In this document: positions 46,106 to 54,648 of the stretch, piece after piece
Layout of the letters: each line of letters begins with the position of its first letter
How positions within the stretch are numbered: the stretch's first letter is position 1
Virus record (IMG/VR): IMGVR_UViG_3300014720_000031
Span: 1-64,000 of that record
Source: a virus
Reading direction: 5' to 3' (one strand)
Length of the DNA: 64,000 nt
Program-made: the position numbers and the translations under genes
Notes under the pieces: model-generated
The model's input: the letters and a program-made list of their open reading frames with translations, nothing else
The model's database searches: none
Told to the model about the DNA's origin: nothing

Positions 46106-48028
46106 CTAAAAGTTTTTAATGTCAAATTCAATTTTATCTTTTCCATTATGGAGATATGTAAGTACTTTCTGTGTTCCTACATATGGTATAAAGGCTATAT
46201 CAAAATATCCTGGACTATATTTATTTCCCTCGCACCATATTTGATTTTCCATTTGAGGCATAAATGGTATTACTTTATCAACGTAAGGATTTCCATCTAG
46301 AACTTCAAAATATTCTGGTTTTGTAGCTACATATAACACATGGTTTGGATAATTCTTTTTTATAGAACTAAAAAGGCTTGTACTTAAAAATACATCATTT
46401 TCATCTTCTGGTATTACATATAATATTCTTCTGCCAGAATCATCTTTATTCAAGAAATCTTCAAATTTAATTTTTTTATTTTTTTGATTTTCTTGCCAAG
46501 CCACCTGTTTAAAATAGTTTTCTATGTCCTGTCTTTTCATCCCTTTAGATAATTCTTGCATCCAATATTTATGCCCATCATCATTTTCATCTACATCTGG
46601 TCTTTTTAATATATTTGCATATAAACATTTTATCCACTCTGAGTTATCGTCTATATTTGGCACTTTAAAGAAAGGGTCTTGCTCTTCTGGTTCTATAGAA
46701 AAATTTTTATAATCTATAAATTCTGCATTATCTATAAACTCTTCAAATTTTTTTCCTATGATTTCTGAAGAATAATTATCTATAGTCCATTGTCTGGCGT
46801 TTTTACCCATTTCAATTCTTTTTTGAATTGGCATTTTCCATACTTTTTGTAATTGTTTTGCTATTGAATTTGGAGAGGTCGAAGCTTTTCTAAACTCTGT
46901 TCCGTGTTCTCTATATTCTGCCCACTCCAATGGGAGCGAGAAAGCTTCTTCTTCGCACATTTCTTCGCCACATGAATAGTTCGTCACAAGAGTTATAAGC
47001 TCGGTTAACTTTGCTTCTTGAATTGGTATTTCTTGGCCACCACTAGTAAATGGATGACAATATACATCCATTATATTATATACTTCATTTAATTGTTTTT
47101 CTGATACGCCTAAGCCAACGTTAGTTGTTATTTGGCCTTTTTCATTTTCACAAAATTTACATTTTATATCTTGGCCGATAAAATTTTTAACTTCATAATT
47201 TCCACAGGATTTACAAACGTAGGTCGTCAATATTTCATTCTTAGGGATGCCATATTCTTCGGCTAGTTTATAAATATTCCATCCTTCTCCCCAGTGAGTA
47301 TGCAAAAGCAAAAATGTGTTTTTTACTTCTGGATTTCTATTCTTCCATAATGCATATCCTTCTAATAAATTAGGCACGCTTTTTCTCAATTGATTTCTAA
47401 ATACAAATCCAACAATAAATGCATTTAAAGGTATATTAAAATTTATTCTTAAATTTTTTCTTTTTTCAATATCTAATTTAAAAAAATTAGTAACATCTAG
47501 TGGGCCGTGCATAGTTTTTACGTTCGAATGCCCAATGTCATTTAAAGCTTTTGTAGCAAAGTTACTCCATATCCAATAATTTTTCAACTTTGGAGCGCAT
47601 TTAATTGCAGATGGTAATATTGGAAGTGAATCTAAAGTCGTCCATATACAGGAAGTTATTTTCTTAAACCATGGCTTATCTATGCTGTAATCTACACCCC
47701 AAATATCTTGAACAGCTATATAAACATCTGGCTTTTCCTCTTGAATAACTTTATCAATGTTATATGCTCCATAACTAGCCATTCTAGATTGATTAGGATC
47801 TTTATTGAGCTGCTCTATCTCCTGTGGTGAGGAAGGAAGTGACCCTATAGATTTCCAAGGGGTTTTTTGAAGTTCTGGATTATTTTCCTGCATCCCACAA
47901 CAATAGTGGGATATATCGTATTTATTAGTTTTATATAAATAAGTTAGAAGTGCCTTAGATACCCTACCAAAACCTGTTTTGGCTAAAGCAAAATCAGAAT
48001 GATATAATAATTTTTTTTTTCTAGACAT
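46106..48028 (-). CDS. GT4-type glycosyltransferase, DUF4214 and N-terminal half of GT9
   Basis: A 640-residue fusion. Residues 1-450 are a GT-B glycosyltransferase of the GT4 group: 'SDFALAKTGFGRVSKALLTYLY' at the start, 'IVGFVFRNQLRKSVPNLLEGY', and 'VYCHPFTSGGQEIPIQEAKL' with the Glu pair that binds the donor. Two CxxC pairs (CKSCGN and CKFCEN, about residues 280-305) form a zinc knuckle inserted between the halves. Residues about 480-545 are a DUF4214-like segment (WIKCLYANILKRPDVDENDDGHKYW), and the end is the N-terminal half of GT9 (GRRILYVIPEDENDVFLSTSLFSSI). The gene ends in TAG in the middle of the GT9 fold. It probably adds a sugar to a host or phage glycan. Confidence 0.7.
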   Translation of the reverse strand: MSRKKKLLYHSDFALAKTGFGRVSKALLTYLYKTNKYDISHYCCGMQENNPELQKTPWKSIGSLPSSPQEIEQLNKDPNQSRMASYGAYNIDKVIQEEKPDVYIAVQDIWGVDYSIDKPWFKKITSCIWTTLDSLPILPSAIKCAPKLKNYWIWSNFATKALNDIGHSNVKTMHGPLDVTNFFKLDIEKRKNLRINFNIPLNAFIVGFVFRNQLRKSVPNLLEGYALWKNRNPEVKNTFLLLHTHWGEGWNIYKLAEEYGIPKNEILTTYVCKSCGNYEVKNFIGQDIKCKFCENEKGQITTNVGLGVSEKQLNEVYNIMDVYCHPFTSGGQEIPIQEAKLTELITLVTNYSCGEEMCEEEAFSLPLEWAEYREHGTEFRKASTSPNSIAKQLQKVWKMPIQKRIEMGKNARQWTIDNYSSEIIGKKFEEFIDNAEFIDYKNFSIEPEEQDPFFKVPNIDDNSEWIKCLYANILKRPDVDENDDGHKYWMQELSKGMKRQDIENYFKQVAWQENQKNKKIKFEDFLNKDDSGRRILYVIPEDENDVFLSTSLFSSIKKNYPNHVLYVATKPEYFEVLDGNPYVDKVIPFMPQMENQIWCEGNKYSPGYFDIAFIPYVGTQKVLTYLHNGKDKIEFDIKNF

Positions 48029-48570
48029 TACCAGAGTTCGCCATCATTGTCTTTATCATCAGTTTCTACTTCAACTTCTTTTTTATTATTTTTAATTTTT
48101 TTTATAGCCTCTATTCTTTGCGCTTCAAAAACAGAGTTAAGTGCATAAGATAGAAATTCTTTTATTAATCTTGCCTCACTAAAATAAAAGCCTATTAAAT
48201 ATCCTTGTTTGTTTTCACTATTTTCCTTGCTTTCTTTATTAACTGTATAAGAAAAACCTACTTGATTATTATCTTTAATATATGGAGAAAGCTTTATCCT
48301 TGTGATCTGCTTATCGGAAGTATGATAAGCTGTAAATTCAGAATTTCTTTCTAATGCGTCTAGTATACCAGCGGTTTCTGTTAAAGAGAATTTAATTTTA
48401 ACGCTTTTTGTTGGATTATTTTGATTTTCAGAGAAAGAACCAATTTTTTTAGATTCATTCCAAGAATGCTGTTTAATTAATGAGCTCCATATCGAGCCAT
48501 CTTTAGTATTTACTGTAAAGCTACATGCCGTACCTGAATTTTTGCTATTTGGTTTATAAAATGATATCAT
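48028..48570 (-). CDS. Putative single-stranded DNA-binding protein
   Basis: A 180-residue protein with a beta-rich core (residues 15-130: ACSFTVNTKDGSIWSSLI, KSVKIKFSLTETAGILDAL, TRIKLSPYIKDNNQVGFSY), a helix and then an acidic tail ending EVEVETDDKDNDGELW. A beta core with a flexible acidic tail ending in an aromatic residue is the plan of phage and bacterial SSBs (T7 gp2.5, E. coli SSB), whose tail recruits partners. The DnaB-like helicase here ends in nearly the same way (NQNDGELL). The location between the polymerase and glycosyltransferases fits a replication protein. No known family was recognised, so this is an inference from architecture. Confidence 0.5.
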   Translation of the reverse strand: MISFYKPNSKNSGTACSFTVNTKDGSIWSSLIKQHSWNESKKIGSFSENQNNPTKSVKIKFSLTETAGILDALERNSEFTAYHTSDKQITRIKLSPYIKDNNQVGFSYTVNKESKENSENKQGYLIGFYFSEARLIKEFLSYALNSVFEAQRIEAIKKIKNNKKEVEVETDDKDNDGELW

Positions 48571-48602
48571 AATATTGATATTAACTTATTTTTATAGAAA
48601 TG

Positions 48603-51170
48603 TCAAATGTTTTTAATTTCGCTTAATTTCATATAAATATCTTGGTCTTGTACAGCTATAAGATCAGCAAATATACAATCTTCTTTTTTAATACCTTTAA
48701 CTATCACTATATTTTCTATGTCTGGCATTTTATTGCCATTTAAAACCTTACAATTATCAATTTTATCATTAAATAAAAGTACTGTGGCTTCTCCAGTTTC
48801 GTCTGCTATTTTTAATCTAAAATACTTAGTCTTCTTTTCGCTCTTTGATATTCCGGAATAAGTATCGACTATTTCTCCAACAAAGGATATTTTTGTATTT
48901 ATTTCTAATTCAGATATTTCTCTTAAAGATCTTAAATCTGATTTTTTTTCTCTAAAAATATCTATAAGTGTTTTTTCATAAGTATATCCTAAAAGCCTCT
49001 TTTCATAGAACCAATTTGCAAAGCTTTCGCTTTTGCTATTTTGATTATATATTTTTAAATATGGTTCATATTTATTTTTTATTGTTTCAAGCCTAGATTG
49101 CTTTATTATAACTTTGCTTTTTTCATCTTTGAATTCATTTAAATGTTTTATAATTTTAATTAAATCAAAATCAAATTTTTCTCCGAATGATATAGCGTAT
49201 TTTTTTTCTTTAATGTTTAATATATTCCATAGCTGGGCTTCTAATACGACTTTGCTTCTAGACTGTTTAAAGCCTGTAAGGGCTCCTGCTTGTATAAGCG
49301 AACATAAAACTCCAATATTTAATCCAGATTCTTCTGCTGCTTGAAAGATTTCAAATTTATTAGAATATTTGTTTCTAAAACTATTTAATTTTTCTATAGA
49401 TTTATCTGAGATGCCTTTAACAGAAAGTAGTCCAAATCTAATGTCTTGATTTTCTATTGAAAAATCCATATCAGACTTTATAATATGTGGTCTTAGTAAT
49501 TTTATATTAAATTCTGACATTTCTTTTTGTATTTTAGATATTTCGCCTATAGGGTTTGGCTCATTCCTAGTCATTTTTAAAAGCGAAAGAAAGAATTGTT
49601 GAGGATAATTAAATTTAAGATAAACAGTAATTGCAGCAAGCGCAGCATAAGCTATAGAATGGGATTTATTAAAAGAATAATTTGCAGAATCTTCTAAAAT
49701 TTTCCATAAGATCTCTCCTACTTCTTTTGGTATTTTACTCTCTTGACATTTTTCTTTAATTTTATTTTGCCATTCTTTAATCTCTTCGACCTTCTTTTTC
49801 CCTACGATTCTTCTTAGAATTTCTGCTTCATCAAGAGTAAATCCTATTTTATTCGCCATTTGCATGAGCTGTTCTTGATATAAAGCTACGCCACCCGTCT
49901 CCTTTAAAATATTATCAAAAAATGGATGAATTGTTTCGTATTCATTATAGTTTGTGTGTTTAGCGTATTTGTCAACAAATTGTAATGCTCCTGGCCTTGC
50001 CAAGGCTAATACTCCACTAAGCTCTTCTAGATTTTTAGGTTTTACTTTTTGACAAACTTTAAAATTTGTTTCTGCTTCAATTTGAAAAAGCCCATGAGGA
50101 TTTTTTAAATCTTGTAAATTTCTATATATAGATTCATCATTTAGATTTATATCATTAATTTTTATGCCTATGTTTTTACAAACATCATCTACTACTGATA
50201 CGCTTCTTAAGCCTAAGATGTCTAGTTTAATATTAAATAAACTTATCCAACTCATATCAAAACTTGACACAGATTCTTTATCTGAAGATAGTTCTGTTGG
50301 ACATGAATTAATTAACTGTTCATGAGATAGTAATACTCCAGATGGGTGTACGCCTTTGTTTTTTACTAAATTTCTTAATTTCAAAGCCGTTTCATAAATC
50401 TCTTTATTGGCGTCACACCAATCTTTAAATCTAGAAACTTCATTATAAGTCTCTTCTATGTCTTTCACCTGGCCAAAGATTTTAGGTATCAATGAAGATA
50501 TTTCGGTCATTTCTTGCTCGGTCTTTTCTCCTATAATTTTACCACATTCTTTTATTAAAAGTTTGCCACTCAAAGTATTTAAAGTAAGAATTTTACTAGT
50601 CTTACCTTTAAATTCTTCTTCCAAATATTGTAAGACTTTGTGTCTATTATAATAACATATATCTAAATCAACATCGCACATTAATGTTCCGTCTAGGTAA
50701 ATATTTCCATCAATAATTTGTTTTTTGGCTCTAATCTTCGATATAAACCTTTCAAAGTATAAGTTGTATTTTACTGGGTCTATCTGCGTTACTCCTATTA
50801 GAAATAATATTAAAGATCCTGCCGCAGAACCTCTTCCAAGACCAACTGGTATATTATTTTTATTACAAAAATTTATTACGCTCCAAACCAGTATAATATA
50901 ATCTATAAAAGCTAACTCTTTTAAAGTTTCTAATTCATGTTTAGCGCGATCTATATATCTTTTGTATTCTTGAGAATCTTTTTTTAAATTAAGTTTCTTA
51001 AACCCTTGCAGAGATAATGCCCTTAAGAATTCGTAATTTGATACATCTTCACTTATGCCTAATTCATGCTTATAAGAATTATCAATTTTAAACTCTGGTA
51101 GTCTTACCCCGTGCAGAGGCAAATCTATGTTTTTAAAATTTTTGCCAAAATCTTTAATTTCCAAAGTCAC
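48603..51170 (-). CDS. dnaE: DNA polymerase III alpha, catalytic part (split DnaE)
   Basis: An 855-residue replicative DNA polymerase of family C without its N-terminal PHP domain. The palm motifs are intact: 'VGLGRGSAAGSL' (residues 109-120), the catalytic pair D166-x-D168 in CDVDLDICYYNRHK, and the third Asp 317 in KLDILGLRS. Fingers follow (ALYQEQLMQMANKIGF, EILRRIVGKKK), then HhH (about 590) and an OB-fold domain at about 745-800. Start is GTG 51170 with a strong GGAGG site 7 nt upstream, so it is translated as a separate protein. The missing PHP part is coded at 52015-52764, with the exonuclease gene between. Full-length bacterial DnaE is about 1100-1200 residues; the two parts together give about 1100. 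Confidence 0.93.
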   Translation of the reverse strand: MTLEIKDFGKNFKNIDLPLHGVRLPEFKIDNSYKHELGISEDVSNYEFLRALSLQGFKKLNLKKDSQEYKRYIDRAKHELETLKELAFIDYIILVWSVINFCNKNNIPVGLGRGSAAGSLILFLIGVTQIDPVKYNLYFERFISKIRAKKQIIDGNIYLDGTLMCDVDLDICYYNRHKVLQYLEEEFKGKTSKILTLNTLSGKLLIKECGKIIGEKTEQEMTEISSLIPKIFGQVKDIEETYNEVSRFKDWCDANKEIYETALKLRNLVKNKGVHPSGVLLSHEQLINSCPTELSSDKESVSSFDMSWISLFNIKLDILGLRSVSVVDDVCKNIGIKINDINLNDESIYRNLQDLKNPHGLFQIEAETNFKVCQKVKPKNLEELSGVLALARPGALQFVDKYAKHTNYNEYETIHPFFDNILKETGGVALYQEQLMQMANKIGFTLDEAEILRRIVGKKKVEEIKEWQNKIKEKCQESKIPKEVGEILWKILEDSANYSFNKSHSIAYAALAAITVYLKFNYPQQFFLSLLKMTRNEPNPIGEISKIQKEMSEFNIKLLRPHIIKSDMDFSIENQDIRFGLLSVKGISDKSIEKLNSFRNKYSNKFEIFQAAEESGLNIGVLCSLIQAGALTGFKQSRSKVVLEAQLWNILNIKEKKYAISFGEKFDFDLIKIIKHLNEFKDEKSKVIIKQSRLETIKNKYEPYLKIYNQNSKSESFANWFYEKRLLGYTYEKTLIDIFREKKSDLRSLREISELEINTKISFVGEIVDTYSGISKSEKKTKYFRLKIADETGEATVLLFNDKIDNCKVLNGNKMPDIENIVIVKGIKKEDCIFADLIAVQDQDIYMKLSEIKNI

Positions 51171-51372
51171 CGTTGTCCTCCATTTTGTCTACTTCTTTAT
51201 TAAAGACATCTAATCCTTTAGCTAAAATTCTCATGGAATTTCTGTCTTTTAAGGAATAAAAGACATCCGCTTTACCATTCTTTTTGCCTTTTTGTATCGT
51301 AATTAAAAGATATTCTATATTAGAATCTTCTAATTTTTGCGTCATATCATAAATATCATCTAAAGATGCCAT
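51154..51372 (-). CDS. Small protein between the DnaE parts, unknown
   Basis: A 72-residue protein with an alpha-beta-alpha pattern (helix SLDDIYDMTQKLED, strands IEYLLITIQKG and KADVFYSLKD, helix MRILAKGLDVFNKEVDKM) and an acidic end MEDNGDFGN. It overlaps the catalytic polymerase gene by 17 nt and starts 1 nt after the exonuclease stop. Its place inside a split polymerase suggests a polymerase accessory or bridging subunit, comparable in size to bacterial theta. No sequence family is recognised, so this is only a contextual suggestion. The GGAGG site of the next gene lies in its 3' end. Confidence 0.55.
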   Translation of the reverse strand: MASLDDIYDMTQKLEDSNIEYLLITIQKGKKNGKADVFYSLKDRNSMRILAKGLDVFNKEVDKMEDNGDFGN

Positions 51373-51373
51373 A

Positions 51374-52012
51374 TTAAATTTCTACCTGCCATTTCAATTT
51401 ATTCCACACTTTTAAGTTTAAGTCAAGATCATTTAAAGCGTCATGGAGCTTTTCATAATCATGTTCAATTTCAAATTCTTTTCCAAGAGTCGATAGACTG
51501 CTTTTAACATCTCTTCTTTTAGTGTGATAAATTTTATATTGATATTCTAGTAGATTTTCGTTTGGTTTATATGGCGTTCCGTATTTAATACCTCTTGCAA
51601 TACAATTTGTGTCAATAATTTTATTCATCAAATGATCCCAATGACAACCCATGTGTTCATATAATTCTTTAATTAAGAAAATATCAAAGCCTAGAATATT
51701 GTGGCCAACTATATAATCAGCATGATCTAGCCAGTCTTTAACAGTCGGAAAAGAGTCTTTTATATTAAGACCTTCCTTTTCAACCTTCTTGTGATCATAT
51801 CTTGTTATTCTTGCTGCCTCCTGGCTTATTTTTAAATCTGTATCCCATTTTATATAATAATTTTTACTATCAGTTTTGATATCTCCATTAGCTTTTACTA
51901 AACCAATCTGCCAAGGTAAGTTATGACAAAAGTTTAAACAAAGATTGAAACTTTCCATATCAATAAATACAAATTTGTTTTGTTTATTAAATCTTAAAAG
52001 ATGTTCTTGCAT
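51374..52012 (-). CDS. DEDDh 3'-5' exonuclease (DnaQ-like)
   Basis: A 212-residue exonuclease of the DnaQ/epsilon type. Exo I is FIDMES (D18-x-E20), Exo II is VGHNILGFDIFLI (D110), and Exo III is HDALND (H190, D195), giving the DEDDh set. It would proofread for the DnaE-type polymerase, as epsilon does in bacteria. The gene lies between the two polymerase halves, starts 2 nt after the PHP gene stop and ends 1 nt before the 72-aa gene, so all four proteins probably form one holoenzyme-like complex. No clamp-binding peptide is obvious. Assignment is firm; the pairing with the polymerase is inferred from the operon. Confidence 0.88.
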   Translation of the reverse strand: MQEHLLRFNKQNKFVFIDMESFNLCLNFCHNLPWQIGLVKANGDIKTDSKNYYIKWDTDLKISQEAARITRYDHKKVEKEGLNIKDSFPTVKDWLDHADYIVGHNILGFDIFLIKELYEHMGCHWDHLMNKIIDTNCIARGIKYGTPYKPNENLLEYQYKIYHTKRRDVKSSLSTLGKEFEIEHDYEKLHDALNDLDLNLKVWNKLKWQVEI

Positions 52013-52014
52013 AA

Positions 52015-52764
52015 TTAAGCCTTTATGCTTTCATAACAAAATGAATTGCTTGTCATATGAGCCAATTCTGGCTTATTCAAGTTTGTTCTGTTGTTAATAC
52101 ATCTGAAAGTTAGATATGCTTTAAAATCTTTTCTGTTTTTATAAAATACGCTTTTCACATTAATAGTATTAAAGCTGTTTGCTTTCGCAAAATTATTTAC
52201 TTTGGATTTTATTAGATTATCAAATGGTAAAGAGTTATTTTCTATAAAAAAGAGCGGATTTGTAAAACTAAAATCTGGAACACATATGGAGCCCATTAAT
52301 GTATTATTAAATATGAAAGAGTCGTAGAAAGGAATACATAAAAGAAGATCGTCTTCTTTCCATAAAGATCTTAATGTTTTATAATCTATTCTTGGTTCAT
52401 AATAAAAACCCTGTTTACAAGCTATAGTAAAGATATTTATTAAACTTTTATATCCATTATTATTCTTAAAAAAGATTATAGCCTTTGAGGTCTTTTTTCT
52501 AGACTCTTCGCTTTTTTCATTTAAATCATCGTTGACAGATATCCTAACTCCATATCTTAAAGATATATTATACTTTTTTGTATTTGTATATGCTTCTAAA
52601 AATGAAGTCATATTATCCTCAACTAAATATACTTCTTTTAGTTTATTTTCTTTCGCTATATTTATAATTGAATTTGGGTAAAATTCTTCAGCTTTCTCAT
52701 CTTCTAGAGTTAATATAGATCTTCCTATGCTATAATGAGATTTAAATATAGGTAAAACTTCCAT
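52015..52764 (-). CDS. dnaE: N-terminal PHP part of split DNA polymerase III alpha
   Basis: A 249-residue protein that corresponds to the PHP domain of DnaE. 'KSHYSIGRSILTLEDEKAEEF', 'NISLRYGVRISV', 'NGYKSLINIFTIACKQGFYYEPRIDYKTLRSL' and the end 'KAYLTFRCINNRTNLNKPELAHMTSNSFCYESIKA' follow the order of the bacterial domain. The metal-binding pairs are degenerate: the first H-x-H is reduced to a single His (SHYS), and the TDHGN motif reads VEDNM. So the domain is probably a structural scaffold without nuclease activity. It ends where the palm should begin. A sigma70-type promoter ends 6 nt before its ATG. The identity is well supported by its order with the catalytic part. Confidence 0.75.
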   Translation of the reverse strand: MEVLPIFKSHYSIGRSILTLEDEKAEEFYPNSIINIAKENKLKEVYLVEDNMTSFLEAYTNTKKYNISLRYGVRISVNDDLNEKSEESRKKTSKAIIFFKNNNGYKSLINIFTIACKQGFYYEPRIDYKTLRSLWKEDDLLLCIPFYDSFIFNNTLMGSICVPDFSFTNPLFFIENNSLPFDNLIKSKVNNFAKANSFNTINVKSVFYKNRKDFKAYLTFRCINNRTNLNKPELAHMTSNSFCYESIKA

Positions 52765-52770
52765 GGTGTT

Positions 52771-52799
52771 ATTATATTAAATATATATAATATTGTCAA
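52771..52799 (-). promoter_or_regulatory. Sigma70 promoter giving a leaderless mRNA
   Basis: On the minus strand TTGACA (52794-52799), 17 nt, TATAAT (52771-52776), both perfect. The ATG of the PHP gene begins after 6 more nucleotides, which is where transcription should start. So the polymerase transcript is probably leaderless. Confidence 0.8.
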
Positions 52800-53755
52800 T
52801 CTAGATCTGAAAAAGCATCTTTTGGATTACTTGTATTGTTATTTTTTATATTCCATTTTGGACACCCTTGGTATTCCCTTGTCTCTACTGAGTAACCATT
52901 TACATTTTTAAAATCGTTTTTTAAGCTTGTCTCAACAATCTGGCCATCTTTATTAACTTTAACATAATATTCATACGGATCTTTATATGGGCATCTCCAG
53001 CCTCCTATTTGGCACATCCATTTATTCTTATCGCTATCTGCTGCAAAATTTGCTTTTGCAGACTTCTCGTCAAATCTATTTATATAATCATTTATGTGTT
53101 CTAAATAATGCTCAAAACCTTTTATTTGATCTTCTGTGAACGTCAATTCTTGTATTGGTTGTTTTGGAAATCTTAAAAATAGAAACTTAACGATAGGCTT
53201 TAATTTTGGCCAAATTTTTAAACTCGCAAGGCTATACATCATGGCTTGAATATTGGCTTCAAGGTCATCTCCTCTAAATTTATATTTGGAGCTTTTGTAG
53301 TCGATTATATGCATTTCTTTCTTCTTTTTAATAGGCTTATCTATAAAACCCTTAATGTGATATTTGGGGGAATCATTTTTAATATCAAATGGGTATTCTG
53401 GTTGAATAATTTTTCCTTCTTTACCAAAGAAATCATGTTTTAATCCGACCATAATCATTTGATCTAAAATTTCAAAATTTGATTCATTTAGGCCAACTTT
53501 TGCTTTTAATTTTTTTATTAATTTAGTTACGCTTTTACTTCCAGTGACAGAGTTACTTTTAATTATTTTATTATAATTATGTTTATGTCTTGGATTTAAT
53601 AATAATTCAAATATCGTATGACAAATTGTTCCTCTTAAAGCTCCATCGTTAGTACTTTGTGGAATCTTTAAATGATAGTTGTTCCAATAAACCCAAGAGC
53701 ATGTCTCTAAGGTTTTAATTCTTGAAGCAGAAAGCGTTCTTAGTTCTTTGTCCAT
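52796..53755 (-). CDS. PD-(D/E)XK nuclease, Cas4/RecB-like, probably Fe-S
   Basis: A 319-residue nuclease. The motif order is that of the RecB/Cas4 group: 'LSASRIKTLETCSWVYW' (residues 8-24), 'GTICHTIFE' (H46), 'KGFIDKP' (D139), 'IIDYKSSKY' (D152-x-K154) and 'ANIQAMMY' (Q170). Cysteine 19 and Cys 248, 255 and 298 in the C-terminal part resemble the four ligands of the Fe-S cluster of Cas4 and AddB-type nucleases, although the last spacing is wider than usual. It would trim DNA ends for recombination or replication. It overlaps the primase gene by 16 nt at its start. No CRISPR genes are near, so a Cas role is not implied. Confidence 0.85.
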   Translation of the reverse strand: MDKELRTLSASRIKTLETCSWVYWNNYHLKIPQSTNDGALRGTICHTIFELLLNPRHKHNYNKIIKSNSVTGSKSVTKLIKKLKAKVGLNESNFEILDQMIMVGLKHDFFGKEGKIIQPEYPFDIKNDSPKYHIKGFIDKPIKKKKEMHIIDYKSSKYKFRGDDLEANIQAMMYSLASLKIWPKLKPIVKFLFLRFPKQPIQELTFTEDQIKGFEHYLEHINDYINRFDEKSAKANFAADSDKNKWMCQIGGWRCPYKDPYEYYVKVNKDGQIVETSLKNDFKNVNGYSVETREYQGCPKWNIKNNNTSNPKDAFSDLD

Positions 53756-54648
53756 TTTGCAATCTCTTCTGAGGACATCTCCCCAAAATCTTTTTTCGTA
53801 GGTAATTTAATTTTAATTTGATTTACATCAAAATATCTAGAAAGTTTATTTTGAGCTTTTTGAGCAGCTAAATTGCCAGCGCTGTTTTTATTGGAGTCAT
53901 TATTAAAAGATATAAATATTTTATTTGGATCAATCTTTAATAATAGATTTAAGATTGAAATGCTTATCTCTAAACCAAATGTAACGATCACATTTTTTAC
54001 ATTTGAATCCCACATGGCCAAGCAATCGCCTATACTTTCTACTAGATAAACTTCTTTCTTATTTTTTATATCTTCAATGTTCAAAAATAATGGATAACAC
54101 CATGCAGATTTATCTCCTAAATGTTTCCATTTTATTTTACTTAAATTTGTAATATCTCTTCCAGAAAATCCAACTATATCCATCTTGCTGTTAAAAATTG
54201 GAAAAACATAGCGATTCTTCATTTTTCCGCTTTTGATAACTCCACCTAAAAAAGCACTGAGGGTATCTTCTTTTACTCCTCTGTTAATCCAATATGTATG
54301 ATCCTTATCTATATTTGATAATAAGCTTTTATCAAAAGTTTTCGTATCTTTAATTTGTGGCCTAGTATATTCGCTTTTTATGTTAGTATATGTAAATTTT
54401 TTTTCTTTTAGCCATTCTTTGGCTGTCTCATCATTATTTAATTTTAATGTTTTTTTAATTAAAGACGTGAAATCACCGCTAATGTTTTCTTTAAAATCAA
54501 TCCAGTTGCCACTATCTTTATAGATCCTTAAAACTGTATCATTATCGCTATCTCTGTATATAGGTTTTGTTCTATATTCTTTTCCGTAATCTTTTAAAGA
54601 ATATCCTATGCTGGTAAGTATTTGATGGATATCTACATTATTTTCCAT
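53740..54648 (-). CDS. DnaG-like primase with TOPRIM domain
   Basis: A 302-residue protein with the DnaG order. The N-terminus (residues 1-80) has the shape of the zinc-ribbon domain (GKEYRTKPIYRDSDNDT, GNWIDFKENISGDFTSLIKK) but all zinc cysteines are gone. The middle, around 115-165, has 'YWINRGVKEDTLSAFLGG' and 'RYVFPIFNSKMDIVGFSGRD', as in the RNA-polymerase core. The TOPRIM motif is E204 in VYLVESIGDCLAMW, then 'ISFNNDSNKNSAGN' (D251). The second Asp of the usual DxD is Asn 253. It overlaps ThyX and the nuclease gene by 16 nt each. A primase role beside DnaB is expected. It lacks a C-terminal helicase-interaction domain. Confidence 0.82.
   Translation of the reverse strand: MENNVDIHQILTSIGYSLKDYGKEYRTKPIYRDSDNDTVLRIYKDSGNWIDFKENISGDFTSLIKKTLKLNNDETAKEWLKEKKFTYTNIKSEYTRPQIKDTKTFDKSLLSNIDKDHTYWINRGVKEDTLSAFLGGVIKSGKMKNRYVFPIFNSKMDIVGFSGRDITNLSKIKWKHLGDKSAWCYPLFLNIEDIKNKKEVYLVESIGDCLAMWDSNVKNVIVTFGLEISISILNLLLKIDPNKIFISFNNDSNKNSAGNLAAQKAQNKLSRYFDVNQIKIKLPTKKDFGEMSSEEIAKWTKN

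Noticed and set aside
46097-46108. TAG as a sense codon (stop recoding)
   Set aside because: TAG at the GT9 split is followed two codons later by TAA in the same frame, and TAG, TAA and TGA are all used as gene ends here. A recoded TAG alone would not restore the fusion.
52796-53755. Cas4-like nuclease as part of a CRISPR system
   Set aside because: No repeats, Cas1 or Cas2 are in the window; the gene is embedded in a replication operon.
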